Part shown: positions 22,432 through 32,596 of the stretch, in pieces
How the letters are laid out: each line of letters opens with the position of its first letter
Numbering within the stretch: the first letter of the stretch is position 1
NCBI RefSeq assembly: GCF_004137795.1
Contig: NZ_NWTM01000005.1
Span: 172,620-236,619 of the forward strand
Reading direction: 5' to 3'
Source: Pectobacterium zantedeschiae
GTDB lineage: Bacteria > Pseudomonadota > Gammaproteobacteria > Enterobacterales > Enterobacteriaceae
Length of the DNA: 64,000 nt
Position numbers and translations under genes: made by a program
The notes under the pieces: generated by a model
What the model saw: the letters and a program-made list of their open reading frames with translations, nothing else
Told to the model about the DNA's origin: nothing
The model's database searches: none

Positions 22432-24531
22432 TTGTACATTTTTGAAAGCCTTAATCTGCTGATTCAACGTTATCTGCCAGAAGATCAGATTAAACGTTTA
22501 CAGCAGGCTTACTTAGTTGCACGTGATGCTCACGAGGGGCAGACTCGCTCCAGCGGTGAACCCTATATCACACACCCTGTTGCCGTCGCCTGTATTCTGG
22601 CGGAGATGCGTCTCGATTACGAAACGCTGATGGCAGCACTGCTGCATGATGTCATAGAGGACACCCCCGCCACCTATCAGGACATGGAACAGCTTTTTGG
22701 TAAAAGCGTTGCTGAACTGGTAGAGGGCGTTTCCAAGCTGGACAAACTGAAGTTCCGCGATAAGAAAGAAGCGCAGGCTGAAAACTTTCGCAAAATGATT
22801 ATGGCAATGGTGCAGGACATTCGCGTCATCCTGATCAAGCTCGCAGACCGTACCCATAACATGCGCACGCTGGGCTCATTACGCCCGGATAAACGTCGCC
22901 GCATTGCCCGCGAAACACTGGAGATATACAGTCCGCTGGCACACCGACTGGGTATCCATCACCTCAAAACCGAGTTGGAAGAACTGGGCTTTGAAGCGCT
23001 CTATCCGAATCGTTATCGCGTAATTAAAGAGGTCGTTAAGGCCGCTCGCGGTAACCGCAAGGAAATGATTCAGAAAATCCTGTCGGAAATCGAAGGGCGT
23101 TTGACTGAAGCCGGGATTGCCTGCCGCGTAAGCGGTCGCGAAAAACACCTGTACTCTATCTACTGCAAAATGCACCTGAAAGAACAGCGTTTTCACTCCA
23201 TCATGGATATCTACGCGTTTCGGGTCATCGTCAAAGAGTTGGATACCTGCTATCGCGTGCTCGGTCAGGTTCACAGCCTGTATAAGCCGCGCCCAGGCCG
23301 GGTGAAAGATTATATCGCCATTCCTAAAGCCAACGGCTATCAATCGCTGCACACATCTCTGATTGGCCCGCACGGCGTGCCAGTCGAAGTACAAATTCGC
23401 ACCGACGACATGGATCAAATGGCGGAAATGGGTGTGGCCGCGCATTGGGCTTATAAAGAAGGCGAGAGCAGCACCACCGCACAGGTGCGCGCCCAACGCT
23501 GGATGCAAAGCCTGCTGGAACTTCAGCAAAGCGCCGGCAGCTCGTTTGAATTTATTGAAAGCGTTAAGTCCGATCTCTTCCCTGACGAGATGTACGTCTT
23601 TACGCCGGAAGGCCGCATTGTGGAACTCCCCGCAGGCGCGACGCCCGTCGATTTCGCTTACGCAGTACACACAGACATTGGCCACGCCTGCGTCGGTGCA
23701 CGCGTTGACCGTCAGCCTTACCCGCTGTCACAGTCACTCACCAGCGGCCAAACCGTTGAGATCATTACCGCGCCGGGTGCAAGACCGAATGCCGCGTGGC
23801 TTAACTTCGTGGTTAGCTCCAGGGCGCGCTCCAAAATTCGCCAGATGCTGAAAAACCTCAAGCGTGATGATTCCGTGAGTCTCGGTCGCCGTTTGCTGAA
23901 CCACGCATTAGGCAACGGTCGCAAACTCTCCGATATCCCTGAAAAATCTATTCAGCTTGAGCTCGATCGTATGAAGCTCGCTACGCTGGACGATCTGATG
24001 GCGGAAATTGGTATGGGTAATGCCATGAGCGTCGTCGTGGCGAAAAATCTGCTGAATGAGCAATCTGAGCTGGGAACGACAGGGCTGCGCAAACTGCCGA
24101 TCAAAGGCGCAGATGGCGTTATGATCTCCTTTGCCAAATGTTGCCGCCCCATCCCCGGCGATCCGATCATTGCCCACGTCAGCCCCGGTAAAGGGCTGGT
24201 TATTCACCATGAGTCCTGCCGCAACATTCGCGGCTATCAGAAAGAACCTGAAAAATTCATGGCCGTAGAGTGGGATAAGGTAACGGAACAAGAGTTCATC
24301 GCCGAAATCAAAGTGGATATGTTCAACCATCAAGGCGCACTGGCGAACCTGACGGCAGCGATCAACGCCGCGAATTCCAATATTCAGAGCATCAATACGG
24401 AAGAAAGAGACGGCCGCGTATACAGCGCCTTTATCCGCCTCACTACCCTCGATCGCGTTCATCTGGCTAACATTATGCGTAAGATTCGCGTGATGCCGGA
24501 TGTCATCAAAGTTAACCGTAACCGAAATTAA
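22432..24531 (+). CDS. spoT: Bifunctional (p)ppGpp synthetase/hydrolase SpoT
   Basis: The main hydrolase and a secondary synthase of the stringent alarmone. It has 699 residues (E. coli 702). The domain order is the HD hydrolase (residues 1-190, with LLHDVIEDT giving H72-D73), synthetase (about 240-350), TGS (about 388-447), helical and zinc-finger-like segments, and ACT (about 625-699). The start is TTG at 22432, 18 bases after rpoZ, exactly as in E. coli; the poor start codon probably limits expression. Confidence 0.98.
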   Translation: MYIFESLNLLIQRYLPEDQIKRLQQAYLVARDAHEGQTRSSGEPYITHPVAVACILAEMRLDYETLMAALLHDVIEDTPATYQDMEQLFGKSVAELVEGVSKLDKLKFRDKKEAQAENFRKMIMAMVQDIRVILIKLADRTHNMRTLGSLRPDKRRRIARETLEIYSPLAHRLGIHHLKTELEELGFEALYPNRYRVIKEVVKAARGNRKEMIQKILSEIEGRLTEAGIACRVSGREKHLYSIYCKMHLKEQRFHSIMDIYAFRVIVKELDTCYRVLGQVHSLYKPRPGRVKDYIAIPKANGYQSLHTSLIGPHGVPVEVQIRTDDMDQMAEMGVAAHWAYKEGESSTTAQVRAQRWMQSLLELQQSAGSSFEFIESVKSDLFPDEMYVFTPEGRIVELPAGATPVDFAYAVHTDIGHACVGARVDRQPYPLSQSLTSGQTVEIITAPGARPNAAWLNFVVSSRARSKIRQMLKNLKRDDSVSLGRRLLNHALGNGRKLSDIPEKSIQLELDRMKLATLDDLMAEIGMGNAMSVVVAKNLLNEQSELGTTGLRKLPIKGADGVMISFAKCCRPIPGDPIIAHVSPGKGLVIHHESCRNIRGYQKEPEKFMAVEWDKVTEQEFIAEIKVDMFNHQGALANLTAAINAANSNIQSINTEERDGRVYSAFIRLTTLDRVHLANIMRKIRVMPDVIKVNRNRN

Positions 24532-24536
24532 TCGTC

Positions 24537-25229
24537 ATGACCCCTCAACGTTATGCACGCATAAAAGAAATGCTGAACTGCCGTCAGCCCGATCTGACGA
24601 TTTGCATGGAGCAGGTGCATAAACCCCATAATATCTCTGCCGTTATCCGTACCGCGGATGCCGTTGGCGTACATCAGGTCCATGCGATTTGGCCGACCAG
24701 TCGGATGAAAACGCTGGTTTCCTCCGCCGCGGGCAGTAATAGTTGGGTAGAAGTTAAAACCCATCGCACCATACATGATGCGGTAGGCCATCTGAAGGAT
24801 GGGGGGATGCAAGTTCTGGCGACCAATTTGTCTGAACACGCCGTCGATTTTCGGGAAATTGATTACACCCGCCCGACCTGTATTCTGCTCGGACAAGAAA
24901 AAACCGGTATAACTGCCGAAGCGCTAAAACTGGCCGATCGTGATATCATCATTCCGATGACTGGCATGGTGCAGTCACTGAATGTCTCGGTGGCCTCAGC
25001 GTTAATCCTGTATGAAGCCCAGCGTCAACGCCAAATCGCCGGCATGTACCAGCGTGAAGATAGCCCGCTGGATGAAGAAGAGCAGCAGCGCCTGCTGTTT
25101 GAAGGGGGTTATCCCGTACTGGCACGAGTCGCAAAACGCAAAGGGCTACCCCGTCCCTATATCGACCATCAGGGTCAGATTATAGCGGATACCCCGTGGT
25201 GGGCCGCGATGCAATCGTCGGAGTGCTGA
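24537..25229 (+). CDS. trmH: tRNA (guanosine-18-2'-O)-methyltransferase
   Basis: SPOUT-class enzyme that methylates the ribose of G18 in the D loop of tRNAs. It has 230 residues (E. coli 229). The trefoil-knot SAM motifs are visible: NISAVIRTADAVGV, ILLGQEKTGI, IPMTGMVQSLNVSVASA. It begins five bases after spoT and its stop overlaps the recG start (TGATG). Confidence 0.97.
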   Translation: MTPQRYARIKEMLNCRQPDLTICMEQVHKPHNISAVIRTADAVGVHQVHAIWPTSRMKTLVSSAAGSNSWVEVKTHRTIHDAVGHLKDGGMQVLATNLSEHAVDFREIDYTRPTCILLGQEKTGITAEALKLADRDIIIPMTGMVQSLNVSVASALILYEAQRQRQIAGMYQREDSPLDEEEQQRLLFEGGYPVLARVAKRKGLPRPYIDHQGQIIADTPWWAAMQSSEC

Positions 25230-27310
25230 TGAAAGGCCGCCTGCTGAACACCCAACCGCTGAGTACACTTGCCGGCGTGGGTGCGAGCCAGGCAGCAAAA
25301 CTCGCCCGACTCGGGCTGGAAACCGTGCAGGACCTCCTGCTGCACTTGCCTTTACGCTACGAAGATCGCACACATCTTTACCCGATTGGCGACCTCCTTC
25401 CCGGTATGTATGCCACCGTAGAAGGGGAAATCCTACGAAATGACATCACCTTTGGCAGCCGTCGCATGTTGACCTGCCAAATCAGCGACGGCAGCGGCAT
25501 GCTGACCATGCGCTTCTTCAATTTCAGCGCAGCGATGAAAAATAGCCTCGCGCCAGGACAGCGCGTTACCGCGTACGGTGAAATCAAACGCGGGAAAATC
25601 GGTGCGGAGATCATCCATCCTGAATATCGTGTTCAGGGGGACAATACGCAGGTTGAGCTACAAGAATCACTCACACCCGTTTATCCCTCCACCGAGGGCA
25701 TTCGTCAGGCAACCCTGCGCAAGCTCACCGATCAGGCGCTGGAGCTGCTCGCCGCAAACCGCATCGATGAATTACTGCCTGAATCCCTAAGCCGATCGCT
25801 AATTAGTCTGCCGGATGCGCTGCGCACGTTACATCGTCCCCCACCGGATATGCTGCTCAGCGAGCTTGAGCATGGAAAACACCCGGCACAGCAGCGGCTG
25901 ATTATGGAAGAACTGCTAGCGCATAACCTGAGTATGCTCGCCGTGCGGGCAGGGGAACAGCGGCATAAAGCCTCGCCGCTACAGGCACAAGACAGCTTGA
26001 AAAAACGCCTGCTCGCCGCCCTACCGTTCAAACCCACGCAGGCACAAGATCGTGTTGTGGCTGAGATTGAAACGGATATGGCGAAAGATTTCCCGATGAT
26101 GCGTCTGGTACAGGGCGATGTAGGTTCAGGAAAGACGCTGGTTGCCGCACTGGCCGCATTGCGTGCTATTGCCAACGGCAAACAGGTCGCTCTGATGGCA
26201 CCAACAGAGCTATTGGCCGAACAACACGCCCATAATTTCCGCCAGTGGTTCGAACCATTAGGGCTTGAAGTCGGCTGGTTGGCTGGCAAACAAAAAGGAA
26301 AAGCGCGTCAGGCGCAGCAGGACGCTATCGCTAACGGTCAGGTTTCCATGGTTGTCGGGACGCACGCCATTTTCCAGCAACAGGTGAAATTCAACGGCCT
26401 GGCATTGGTCATCATTGACGAACAGCATCGCTTTGGCGTTCATCAACGCCTTGCCCTGTGGGAAAAAGGCGAAGAACAAGGCTTCCATCCCCACCAGCTG
26501 ATTATGACAGCCACCCCGATCCCCCGTACGCTGGCGATGACGGCCTATGCCGATCTGGATACATCCGTCATTGATGAGCTGCCGCCGGGCAGAACCCCCG
26601 TCACCACCGTCGCCATACCGGATTCACGCCGTAGCGACATCATCGAACGGGTGAATAGCGCCTGTCAGCAAGAAGGTCGGCAGGCCTATTGGGTGTGTAC
26701 GCTGATTGAAGAATCCGATCTTCTGGAAGCCCAAGCAGCAGAAGCCACCAGCGAAGAGCTAAAGGCAGCGCTGCCGAATCTCAAGGTTGGATTGGTCCAC
26801 GGCCGCATGAAAGCACAGGAAAAACAGGCGGTGATGCAGGCCTTCAAACAGGGGGAACTGCAACTACTAGTGGCAACAACCGTCATCGAGGTCGGTGTGG
26901 ATGTCCCCAACGCCAGCCTGATGATCATTGAGAACCCGGAGCGTCTGGGTCTGGCTCAGTTGCACCAGTTGCGCGGACGTGTCGGGCGCGGTGAAGTGGC
27001 CTCTCACTGTGTGCTGCTCTACAAAACACCGATGAGCAAGACTGCACAAAAACGACTCCAGGTTCTACGCGATAGCAACGATGGCTTTGTTATCGCTCAA
27101 CGCGATCTGGAAATTCGCGGACCGGGTGAATTATTAGGTACGCGGCAAACAGGCAATGCCGAGTTCAAAGTGGCAGACCTCCTACGCGATCAGGAACTGA
27201 TTCCACAGGTGCAGCGCGTTGCCCGCCATCTACATGAGCACTATCCCGAGCATGCTATTGCGCTAATTGAACGTTGGCTACCCGAACGCACACGCTACAC
27301 CAACGCCTAA
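25229..27310 (+). CDS. recG: ATP-dependent DNA helicase RecG
   Basis: Superfamily-2 helicase that reverses stalled forks and migrates branched DNA. It has 693 residues, the same length as E. coli RecG. The N-terminal wedge/OB domain is followed by the helicase core with Walker A GDVGSGKTLVA (about residue 296), DEQH box (about 394), TATPIPRT, and motif VI QLRGRVGRG. The start at 25229 (MKGRLL) is fixed by homology and by overlap with the trmH stop; the frame itself opens at 25196. Confidence 0.98.
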   Translation: MKGRLLNTQPLSTLAGVGASQAAKLARLGLETVQDLLLHLPLRYEDRTHLYPIGDLLPGMYATVEGEILRNDITFGSRRMLTCQISDGSGMLTMRFFNFSAAMKNSLAPGQRVTAYGEIKRGKIGAEIIHPEYRVQGDNTQVELQESLTPVYPSTEGIRQATLRKLTDQALELLAANRIDELLPESLSRSLISLPDALRTLHRPPPDMLLSELEHGKHPAQQRLIMEELLAHNLSMLAVRAGEQRHKASPLQAQDSLKKRLLAALPFKPTQAQDRVVAEIETDMAKDFPMMRLVQGDVGSGKTLVAALAALRAIANGKQVALMAPTELLAEQHAHNFRQWFEPLGLEVGWLAGKQKGKARQAQQDAIANGQVSMVVGTHAIFQQQVKFNGLALVIIDEQHRFGVHQRLALWEKGEEQGFHPHQLIMTATPIPRTLAMTAYADLDTSVIDELPPGRTPVTTVAIPDSRRSDIIERVNSACQQEGRQAYWVCTLIEESDLLEAQAAEATSEELKAALPNLKVGLVHGRMKAQEKQAVMQAFKQGELQLLVATTVIEVGVDVPNASLMIIENPERLGLAQLHQLRGRVGRGEVASHCVLLYKTPMSKTAQKRLQVLRDSNDGFVIAQRDLEIRGPGELLGTRQTGNAEFKVADLLRDQELIPQVQRVARHLHEHYPEHAIALIERWLPERTRYTNA

Positions 27311-27405
27311 TCGCAGCAGCGCATTCTTCATTCCCCCCCCTAAAATTATCCATTTAAATAACAAGGTCTTTTTCATCAGACAAAATTCATATCGAAAAGG
27401 TGAGT

Positions 27406-27421
27406 TAGCAAACGTTTGCTT
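27406..27421 (+). promoter_or_regulatory. Predicted PurR operator overlapping the xanP promoter
   Basis: TAGCAAACGTTTGCTT contains the perfect 12-bp palindrome GCAAACGTTTGC at 27408-27419, the core of the PurR consensus. A plausible promoter overlaps it: -35 TTGCTT (27416-27421), 16-base spacer, -10 TAAAAT (27438-27443), about 40 bases before the xanP ATG. Repression by PurR with hypoxanthine or guanine would follow. Confidence 0.7.
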
Positions 27422-27479
27422 TCGACAAAGAGATCATTAAAATGCGCTTTTTGTCGTTTCAGGAACGCCAACTTACATC

Positions 27480-28868
27480 ATGACTACCACCACGGAAACG
27501 TCCCAAACAGAAACCGCTGCCACACCTCAGCGCAGTGAACTCATCTATCGTCTTGAAGACAGGCCGCCGCTGCCGCAAACGCTGTTTGCCGCCAGCCAGC
27601 ATCTGCTTGCTATGTTTGTTGCAGTAATTACCCCCGCGCTGCTGATCTGTCAGGCATTAGGTTTACCCGCCCAGGATACGCAGCACATCATCAGCATGTC
27701 GCTTTTCGCTTCCGGCCTAGCCTCTATTCTACAAATTAAAACCTGGGGTCCAGTCGGTTCTGGTTTGCTGTCAATTCAGGGCACCAGCTTTAACTTCGTG
27801 ACGCCGCTGATTATGGGTGGACTGGCGCTGAAAAACGGTGGAGCAGACGTTCCGACGATGATGGCAGCACTGTTCGGTACATTGATGGTTGCTTCCTTCA
27901 CCGAAATCATTCTTTCGCGCTTCCTGCATTTAACCCGCCGTATCATTACCCCGTTGGTTTCCGGCATTGTGGTAATGATCATTGGTCTGTCACTGATTCA
28001 GGTCGGCCTGACCTCTATCGGTGGCGGCTACGCCGCAATGGGTAATAACACCTTCGGCGCGCCCAAGAACCTACTATTAGCGGGTGCGGTGTTGCTGGTG
28101 ATTATTCTGCTGAACCGTCAGCGTAACCCCTACCTGCGCGTCGCCTCGCTGGTGATTGCCATGGCGGTAGGTTATCTGGGTGCTTGGCTAATGGGTATGC
28201 TGCCAGAAAATGCACCGGCGCAACACGATACGGTCATTATGGTACCCACGCCGCTGTATTACGGTTTAGGCTTTGACTGGAACCTGCTGATCCCACTGAT
28301 GCTGGTATTCATGGTGACATCGTTAGAAACCATCGGTGATATCACCGCGACCTCTGACGTTTCAGAGCAACCGGTCAGAGGCCCGCTGTACATGAAACGC
28401 TTAAAAGGCGGCGTGCTGGCCAACGGCCTGAACTCTTGCCTTTCTGCCGTGTTCAACACCTTCCCTAACTCTTGTTTCGGCCAGAATAACGGCGTCATCC
28501 AGCTTACGGGTGTTGCCAGCCGCTATGTCGGTTTTGTCGTTTCACTGATGCTGATCGCACTGGGGTTATTCCCCGCCGTTAGCGGATTTGTACAGCATAT
28601 TCCAGAGCCCGTTCTGGGCGGTGCCACTATCGTGATGTTTGGTACTATCGCCGCCTCTGGTGTGCGCATTGTGTCCCGTGAACCACTAAACCGCCGTGCG
28701 ATCATGATCATTGCGCTGTCATTGGCTGTCGGTCTTGGCGTATCGCAGCAGCCATTGATTCTGCAATTTGCACCGGACTGGATTAAAACATTACTGTCTT
28801 CCGGTATTGCCGCTGGCGGGATTACGGCAATCGTGCTGAATATGGTCTTCCCACACGAAGAAAAATAG
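27480..28868 (+). CDS. xanP: Xanthine permease
   Basis: Inner-membrane NCS2/NAT-family proton symporter for xanthine, 462 residues (E. coli XanP/YicE 463). Hydrophobic segments fit 14 helices. The NAT signature [14 protein letters not shown] lies at about residue 336, preceded by the helix-8 glutamate region [13 protein letters not shown]. It lies between recG and yicH, with a PurR-like operator upstream and a strong terminator downstream. Confidence 0.96.
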   Translation: MTTTTETSQTETAATPQRSELIYRLEDRPPLPQTLFAASQHLLAMFVAVITPALLICQALGLPAQDTQHIISMSLFASGLASILQIKTWGPVGSGLLSIQGTSFNFVTPLIMGGLALKNGGADVPTMMAALFGTLMVASFTEIILSRFLHLTRRIITPLVSGIVVMIIGLSLIQVGLTSIGGGYAAMGNNTFGAPKNLLLAGAVLLVIILLNRQRNPYLRVASLVIAMAVGYLGAWLMGMLPENAPAQHDTVIMVPTPLYYGLGFDWNLLIPLMLVFMVTSLETIGDITATSDVSEQPVRGPLYMKRLKGGVLANGLNSCLSAVFNTFPNSCFGQNNGVIQLTGVASRYVGFVVSLMLIALGLFPAVSGFVQHIPEPVLGGATIVMFGTIAASGVRIVSREPLNRRAIMIIALSLAVGLGVSQQPLILQFAPDWIKTLLSSGIAAGGITAIVLNMVFPHEEK

Positions 28869-28902
28869 CGCCAGCACGCAATAATTTCTGTTCAGTTCAT
28901 GT

Positions 28903-28937
28903 AAAAGCGAGCGGTGATGCAACACTGCTCGCTTTTT
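28903..28937 (+). terminator. Rho-independent terminator of xanP
   Basis: A 10-bp stem AAAAGCGAGC/GCTCGCTTTT with a 14-base loop is followed by TTTTT. Confidence 0.85.
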
Positions 28938-29025
28938 ACTGTCTGTAACAGCATTACCTATTGAGCCTTCAGGGAAATTGCGGCATAAGAACAGTTCTCC
29001 CTGACGATTGGCATGGACTGACACG

Positions 29026-30717
29026 ATGAAATTTATCGGGAAATTATTGCTGACCCTACTACTCCTAGCCTTTTTAGCGCTGGTGGTGGTCTACGTATTA
29101 CTGCAAACCAGTTGGGCGGCAGGCTGGGTAAGTAATTGGGTAAACCAGAACACCGACTACCAGTTATCACTGGGAAAAATTAATCATGACTGGTCAACCG
29201 CCGATCATATCCAACTCACCGACGTCAGTTTTGGTCAGAAAAACCAGCCGCCGACCCTCACTGCAAAGCAGGTTTCCGCAGGGTTTAGCGTGCGTCAAAT
29301 TACCGAACCGCGCCATTTTGCTAGCCTGGAACTGGAAGGCGGAACGCTAAACCTTTCCTCACAGGCTGCCACGCTCCCTATCGAAGCCGATGTACTACAG
29401 TTGCGTACAATGGCATTGCAGGCAAAGGACGGTGATTGGCGCCTGAATGGTCAACAGATCAACGGCGGTATTATGCCGTGGCAGCCCGAAGCGGGTTATC
29501 TATTGGGCAAAGAAGGGCAGTTTCAGCTCAGCGCGCGTTCACTCGAACTCAACGATATTCCTGCCAGTCAGGTATTGGTTCAGGGCGAAATCAACCACAA
29601 CCAGCTGATTCTGAGCAATTTCGGCGCTGATGTCGCTCAGGGGCAGTTAACGGGTAACGCCAGCCGCGCAGAAGATGGCAGTTGGCAGATAGGTAGCCTA
29701 CGGCTCAGCAATGTTCGTTTGCAAACACAGAGAACGCCGGAAGCCTTCTGGCAGCCCGTCACCGAATTGCCTTCCGTTACGGTTAACCGCTTTGACCTGA
29801 TTGATGCCCGTATTGAAGGGCCAGGATGGGCATTTATCGACCTTGATGTCGCACTGCAAAATGTCACATTTAAGCAGAATGACTGGCAGAGCGAAGGCGG
29901 TACGCTGTCGTTCAATGCCACCGACATTGTGAACGGCAACATGCATCTCATCGACCCTATCGTGAATCTGGATTTGTCACCGGCGGGCGTTGCCATCAAG
30001 CAATTCTCTACCCGCTGGGAAGGCGGCCTGCTGCGAACCAATGGCAATTGGCAGCGTAGTAATCGCCGTCTACAGTTGAACGAATTTGTTGTCGCTGGGA
30101 TGGAATACACGCTCCCTGGCGACTGGCGTCAGCGCTGGCAAGCGACACTGCCATCATGGCTAGCGGAAGTGAATGTGCGAAAATTCACGGCGAATCGCAA
30201 CCTGCTAATCGATATCAACCCGGATTTTCCTTTCCAGCTGACCGCATTAGATGGCTACGGCAGTGATTTACTGCTGGCTCGTAATCACCAGTGGGGAATG
30301 TGGACAGGATCGTTGAACCTTAATGCCAGCGATGCAACGTTCAATAAAGTCGATGTGCGTCGTCCTTCGATGGCACTGGTCGCCGACGATAACCAGATCG
30401 CCATTAACGAACTCAGCGCATTTACGCAAAATGGCATGCTGGATGCCAAGGCGACTATCAATCAGCAACCAGCACGTAACTTCTCCCTGTCACTGACAGG
30501 GCGAGCCGTACCACTGGATGTTCTGACGCGTTGGGGATGGCCTGAACCTGCAACCGCAACGACGGGCAACACGAATCTGCAATTGCAGTTGAATGGGCGG
30601 ATTGCCGCCGATACACCGCTAAAGCCGACGTTAAACGGTACGCTGCAAGCTGTGGATAGCAACGATCACACTGTCAGGCAGCAAATGCATCAGGGAACGG
30701 TGACGGAAACGCCATAA
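29026..30717 (+). CDS. yicH: AsmA-family inner membrane protein YicH
   Basis: A 563-residue AsmA-like protein anchored by one N-terminal helix (about residues 5-27), with the bulk in the periplasm. It matches E. coli YicH along its length (for example WEGGLLRTNGNW and the repeated beta-strand pattern). AsmA-like proteins are thought to bridge the envelope and move phospholipids; YicH itself is little characterised. The start MKFIGKLLL at 29026 follows homology; the frame opens at 29008. The order xanP-yicH is as in E. coli. Confidence 0.92.
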   Translation: MKFIGKLLLTLLLLAFLALVVVYVLLQTSWAAGWVSNWVNQNTDYQLSLGKINHDWSTADHIQLTDVSFGQKNQPPTLTAKQVSAGFSVRQITEPRHFASLELEGGTLNLSSQAATLPIEADVLQLRTMALQAKDGDWRLNGQQINGGIMPWQPEAGYLLGKEGQFQLSARSLELNDIPASQVLVQGEINHNQLILSNFGADVAQGQLTGNASRAEDGSWQIGSLRLSNVRLQTQRTPEAFWQPVTELPSVTVNRFDLIDARIEGPGWAFIDLDVALQNVTFKQNDWQSEGGTLSFNATDIVNGNMHLIDPIVNLDLSPAGVAIKQFSTRWEGGLLRTNGNWQRSNRRLQLNEFVVAGMEYTLPGDWRQRWQATLPSWLAEVNVRKFTANRNLLIDINPDFPFQLTALDGYGSDLLLARNHQWGMWTGSLNLNASDATFNKVDVRRPSMALVADDNQIAINELSAFTQNGMLDAKATINQQPARNFSLSLTGRAVPLDVLTRWGWPEPATATTGNTNLQLQLNGRIAADTPLKPTLNGTLQAVDSNDHTVRQQMHQGTVTETP

Positions 30718-31028
30718 CGATTACGTTTTCAAAATATGGTCGTGCAGCAAAGTATCGTAGCGTCATAGCGTGCTGAAACAACAGGGTAAACCCTCATACA
30801 GGCCACTAACGTATAGTCTTAGGGGGAGATACGGTGATGAGGCTCCCACTGGGATGCCTCGCACCGTGTTAGCACGCAGTATCTCGATCCTTAAACGCTC
30901 GGCATTAGGATAAACCCCGTGAAAACCACGGGAATCACTAAAACGAAATACAGATGTCATGAGGTACTGCTGGTTAGCGCGAAGAATGATGTACGGATGG
31001 GAAGAACGTCATAACGTCCAGCCGTAGG
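30718..31028. other. Hairpin-rich intergenic region between yicH and fabY
   Basis: 311 bases with no supported gene between convergent genes. It holds several inverted repeats: GGGTAAACCC (30784-30793), a long imperfect hairpin 30831-30867 (ACGGTG/CACCGT, GAGGC/GCCTC, TCCC/GGGA), and CCCGTG/CACGGG (30916-30932). A 65-residue open frame on the minus strand (30763-30960) lacks a ribosome binding site. The region could be a structured RNA, a dispersed repeat or a mobile-element remnant. Confidence 0.5.
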
Positions 31029-31970
31029 TTAATCCACTTCTGACCCGCCCTCTTCCAATGGCGCATCCGGTTGAGCAGGCAGCACAATATACACGCCCTC
31101 AAATAGCGCCCCTTTATGGTCATCACCGAATAGCTCAACGTTTAACTGCACACGTGCCTTACGCCCGCGCGCAAGACGATCCAGATCGCCACTCAGCGAC
31201 CCTAAATCAGCAATAGCACTCGGTCGGCCACTTACTGGCATGCTGTAACGAATATGCGCATCCGCCAGAATGATCGTTCCACCAAGGTGCCGTTCGCGCA
31301 GCAATAGCCAAATCAATCCCCAACCCGTGAGCGTAGCGAGAGAAAACATGCTGCCAGCAAAAAGCGTGTGATGCGGGTTCTGATTACCCGCTTCAGGCAT
31401 GGTAGTGATAAATTTTTTCCCAGTGTACTGGCTTATCCGTACGCCCATTTTTTCACTTAGAGGGATATGATCGTACCAGGCCTGTTGCAACTGCCCGCAC
31501 CAGTCAGCACGGTGCAAAATATCATCCAACGTCGCCACTGGCTTGATCATCAGGAAGTGCCGCACAGGCGTGGTTTGTGGCGCAGTGATTTCCCCTTGAT
31601 TAACAAAGCCCAACTTGGAGAAGAAATCCATTGCGTCTTCGCGGGCACTACAGACTACGCGCTTGACACCTTCCTGACGTGCAACAGACTCCAGAGTAAT
31701 CGCAAGCAGTGTTCCTAACCCTTTTCCCCGTAGATCGGGATGGACGGCTAGAAAGCGGATTGCCGCCTCATTATCCGCATTGATAGAAAGACGCCCAATC
31801 GCGACCATCCTTCCTTGTTCATCGACCACTGTTTGGTGGTGCGCCAATGCATCATAGGCATCGCGCTCAGAACCTAGCGGCTGGTGTAGAGGTTTACGCA
31901 ACATTTCCCAGCGGAATTGATAGTACGCATCCAGTTCTTCCGCGCTTTCAGGTACTCTCAGATGATACAT
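31029..31970 (-). CDS. fabY: GNAT acetyltransferase / hot-dog thioesterase fusion (YiiD, FabY-type)
   Basis: A 313-residue two-domain protein very close to E. coli YiiD, reported to support fatty-acid initiation without FabH and renamed FabY. An N-terminal GNAT domain (about 1-150, acetyl-CoA motif [13 protein letters not shown]) is joined to a C-terminal thioesterase-like domain (about 165-310; [39 protein letters not shown]). The start at ATG 31970 has AGAGGAAGGG just upstream; the frame extends to an ATG at 32015. The neighbours dtd and yihX match E. coli. Confidence 0.92.
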   Translation of the reverse strand: MYHLRVPESAEELDAYYQFRWEMLRKPLHQPLGSERDAYDALAHHQTVVDEQGRMVAIGRLSINADNEAAIRFLAVHPDLRGKGLGTLLAITLESVARQEGVKRVVCSAREDAMDFFSKLGFVNQGEITAPQTTPVRHFLMIKPVATLDDILHRADWCGQLQQAWYDHIPLSEKMGVRISQYTGKKFITTMPEAGNQNPHHTLFAGSMFSLATLTGWGLIWLLLRERHLGGTIILADAHIRYSMPVSGRPSAIADLGSLSGDLDRLARGRKARVQLNVELFGDDHKGALFEGVYIVLPAQPDAPLEEGGSEVD

Positions 31971-32094
31971 AACCCTTCCTCTGTGCCGATGATGCTTTAG
32001 TGCACCATGCTTCATAAGATCTCAAACTGCCAACAAACTACTACACGGAACAACAACGGTGACACCGCTTTTATAACCGATGTCTGTAACCCAA

Positions 32095-32532
32095 TTATGT
32101 CTGTAGCCAGAACGTCACCGGGCCATCATTCACCAATGCCACTTTCATATCCGCCGCAAACTGTCCCGTTTCCGTATGAACACCTTGCTCACGACACTGC
32201 CCGACAAAATACTGATAGAGACGATCGGCCTCTGAGGGATGCGCACCACGAGAAAACCCAGGTCGCATGCCACGCTGCGTATCAGCCACCAGCGTGAACT
32301 GGGAAACCACCAGCACGTTACCGCCAGCCTGACGCACATTGAGGTTCATTTTCCCATCATCGTCACCGAATATTCGGTAGCCCAACACGCGTTCGCAAAG
32401 TCGCGTGGCTTTTTGTTCGTCATCGCCCTGCTCAACACCCAGCAATATCAGCAAACCCTTATCGATTTCCCCAATGATATTGCCTTCTACCGTAACGCTG
32501 GCGCTGGAAACTCGCTGAATTAGCGCAATCAT
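32095..32532 (-). CDS. dtd: D-aminoacyl-tRNA deacylase
   Basis: A 145-residue homodimeric enzyme that removes D-amino acids (and glycine mischarged on tRNA-Ala) from tRNA. It has the same length as E. coli Dtd. The active-site motifs SQFTLVAD (about residue 78) and NDGPVTFW (about 137, cis Gly-Pro) are intact. The start at MIALIQRV (32532) is by homology. It follows yihX after only 64 bases, whereas E. coli has yihY in between. Confidence 0.97.
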   Translation of the reverse strand: MIALIQRVSSASVTVEGNIIGEIDKGLLILLGVEQGDDEQKATRLCERVLGYRIFGDDDGKMNLNVRQAGGNVLVVSQFTLVADTQRGMRPGFSRGAHPSEADRLYQYFVGQCREQGVHTETGQFAADMKVALVNDGPVTFWLQT

Positions 32533-32596
32533 AAAACCCAACTACTCCTGATGTTATTGTTCTCAATAGGGACTGTATCCACCCCTGCGATATAAA

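Noticed and set aside
22879..23685. A 268-codon open frame on minus
   Set aside because: Shadow within spoT, whose sequence is fully conserved.
30763..30960. A 65-codon open frame on minus in the yicH-fabY spacer
   Set aside because: No ribosome binding site or recognisable fold; the underlying DNA is dominated by inverted repeats.
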